6,276 bases of DNA from Candidatus Aminicenantota bacterium (GTDB lineage Bacteria; Acidobacteriota; Aminicenantia; Aminicenantales; Aminicenantaceae): positions 1 through 6,276 of the forward strand of contig JAUWTR010000109.1 in NCBI GenBank assembly GCA_030614645.1. Reading direction: 5' to 3'. Below the pieces are notes generated by a model. That model saw nothing but the letters and a program-made list of their open reading frames with translations, was not told the DNA's origin and did no database searches. Below, piece after piece: positions 5,282 to 6,276 of the stretch; position 1 is the stretch's first letter, and each line of letters starts with the position of its first letter. Both the position numbers and the translations under genes were made by a program.

Positions 5282-6276
5282 ATGAATAAACATTCAAAAA
5301 CTATATCTATCTCTGTAATCATATTCATTTTTCTATTTTCTTTGGGTTCAAATACTCAGGCTCAAGTCAGAGGCAAAGCACTTTACAAAAAACTGACGAA
5401 TGATAAAAACCTGGTAAAATTCGAAGGTTTATCAAGTTTGAGATGGACACCTGACGGAAAATATTATTATAGTTTCAAGGACAAAACATTTAAAAAAACC
5501 TCTGCTGCTTCAGGAAAAGAAAGCAGCCTTTTTAATGACTCTGCGCTTATCAACGCATATAACACCATAACCAGTAAAAATATCGAAGCACTTCCCTTTA
5601 AACATTTTATGTTCATAGATAAAGGCAATAAAATCCAGTTTGTTGCAGGAAATACTGCGTATATATATGACCTTAAAACCAATCATATTATCTCTTATGT
5701 CCCGGAAAAAGAATTTACCGGAGTTAGAGGTAGATCCTATTCCGAAGTGTTTTCCCCGGATTTTAAATACCGGGCATTTATTCGCGATTACAATATCTTT
5801 ATTCAGGACCTGGAAGGAAAAGAAACCGCTCTAACAAAAAATGGACACAAGGACTTACGAAATGGTTTTCCAGACTGGGTATATCCTGAAGAACTTGGCC
5901 AGTATAAAGCTTTTTGGTGGTCGCCTGACTCTAAAAACATAGCTTTCATGCAGTTTGTTGAGAGCCCGGTCACTAAGTATCCTATTGTCCATGACGTTGA
6001 CCCAAAACCTGAATATGAAATGCAAAGTTACCCAAAAGCTGGGGCAAATAATCCCATAGTCCGTTTTTTTGTTGTAAATATTAAAACAAAAAAAATCACT
6101 CGCATTAAGACAGGCTTGGAGACCAATGTCTACTTGTACAAGGGCCAGTGGACACCTGCTGGAAAAGAATTCACATACATGAGATTGAACCGGTGGCAGA
6201 ACACAGTCGAGCTTTTTGCTGCAAATCCGGAAACAGGTTATGCAAGGATTATTCTCACAGATAAGGATAAATGCTA
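5282..6276 (+). CDS. Dipeptidyl-peptidase IV (S9B prolyl oligopeptidase family), N-terminal part
   Basis: Exported serine peptidase that removes X-Pro or X-Ala dipeptides from peptide N-termini. The 331 visible codons contain a signal peptide (residues 1-27, hydrophobic SVIIFIFLFSLG core, probable cleavage after NTQA) and the beginning of the DPP IV beta-propeller domain, with propeller-type segments such as LRWTPDGKYYY, VFSPDFKYRAFIRD and WWSPDSKNIAFMQF. The substrate N-terminus-binding motif is present as DWVYPEEL: E203 and E204 match the double-Glu pair, while P202 replaces the usual first Glu. YPKAGANNP and a following VVNIKTKKI strand are also typical of S9B. The catalytic alpha/beta-hydrolase domain with Ser, Asp and His lies beyond base 6276, so activity cannot be judged. 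The frame is open to the window end without stops. A promoter and a strong Shine-Dalgarno directly upstream indicate independent expression. Confidence 0.93.
   Translation, partial: MNKHSKTISISVIIFIFLFSLGSNTQAQVRGKALYKKLTNDKNLVKFEGLSSLRWTPDGKYYYSFKDKTFKKTSAASGKESSLFNDSALINAYNTITSKNIEALPFKHFMFIDKGNKIQFVAGNTAYIYDLKTNHIISYVPEKEFTGVRGRSYSEVFSPDFKYRAFIRDYNIFIQDLEGKETALTKNGHKDLRNGFPDWVYPEELGQYKAFWWSPDSKNIAFMQFVESPVTKYPIVHDVDPKPEYEMQSYPKAGANNPIVRFFVVNIKTKKITRIKTGLETNVYLYKGQWTPAGKEFTYMRLNRWQNTVELFAANPETGYARIILTDKDKC

Overview
The window is a piece of bacterial chromosome, AT-rich overall and with compact GC-rich insertions between genes. It looks like a Gram-negative-type anaerobe that degrades peptides and polymers: it has a Tat-exported lipoprotein, several Sec-exported enzymes and an oxygen-sensitive radical SAM maturase. 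The gene mix would suit an uncultured heterotroph (Aminicenantes-like or another Bacteroidota/Acidobacteriota-like lineage), but that is a guess from gene style and was not tested.

Left part (1-1448). A minus-strand gene for cofactor-independent phosphoglycerate mutase leaves the window at base 1. Its reading frame starts inside the family's transferase domain, so the N-terminal catalytic part is absent here. Divergent from it, a textbook sigma70-type promoter lies directly against the start codon of an exported M23 metallopeptidase, which implies a leaderless mRNA.

Middle (1449-3593). An exported N-acyl-D-amino-acid deacylase (amidohydrolase family) is convergent with the M23 gene. Upstream of it, 444 bases without a convincing gene contain a 151-base GC-rich element with imperfect terminal inverted repeats and two internal hairpins.

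Right part (3594-6276). A complete anaerobic sulfatase-maturase-type radical SAM protein keeps all the expected cluster cysteines and the catalytic Asp, and ends in a SEC-C zinc motif. Right after its stop codon come sequence modules that also occur on its 5' side. A second, unrelated GC-rich block and a doubtful 59-codon ORF follow. Then a good extended -10 promoter and a perfect Shine-Dalgarno lead into a dipeptidyl-peptidase IV (S9B) gene cut off by the window end.

Three of the four well-supported exported or maturation enzymes fit one theme outside the cytoplasm: cutting peptidoglycan or peptides (M23), releasing dipeptides (DPP IV) and deacylating N-acyl-D-amino acids. They are not one operon, since strands alternate. 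No clearly new defence or mobile system is visible. The least explained material is the structured repeat family flanking the maturase gene.
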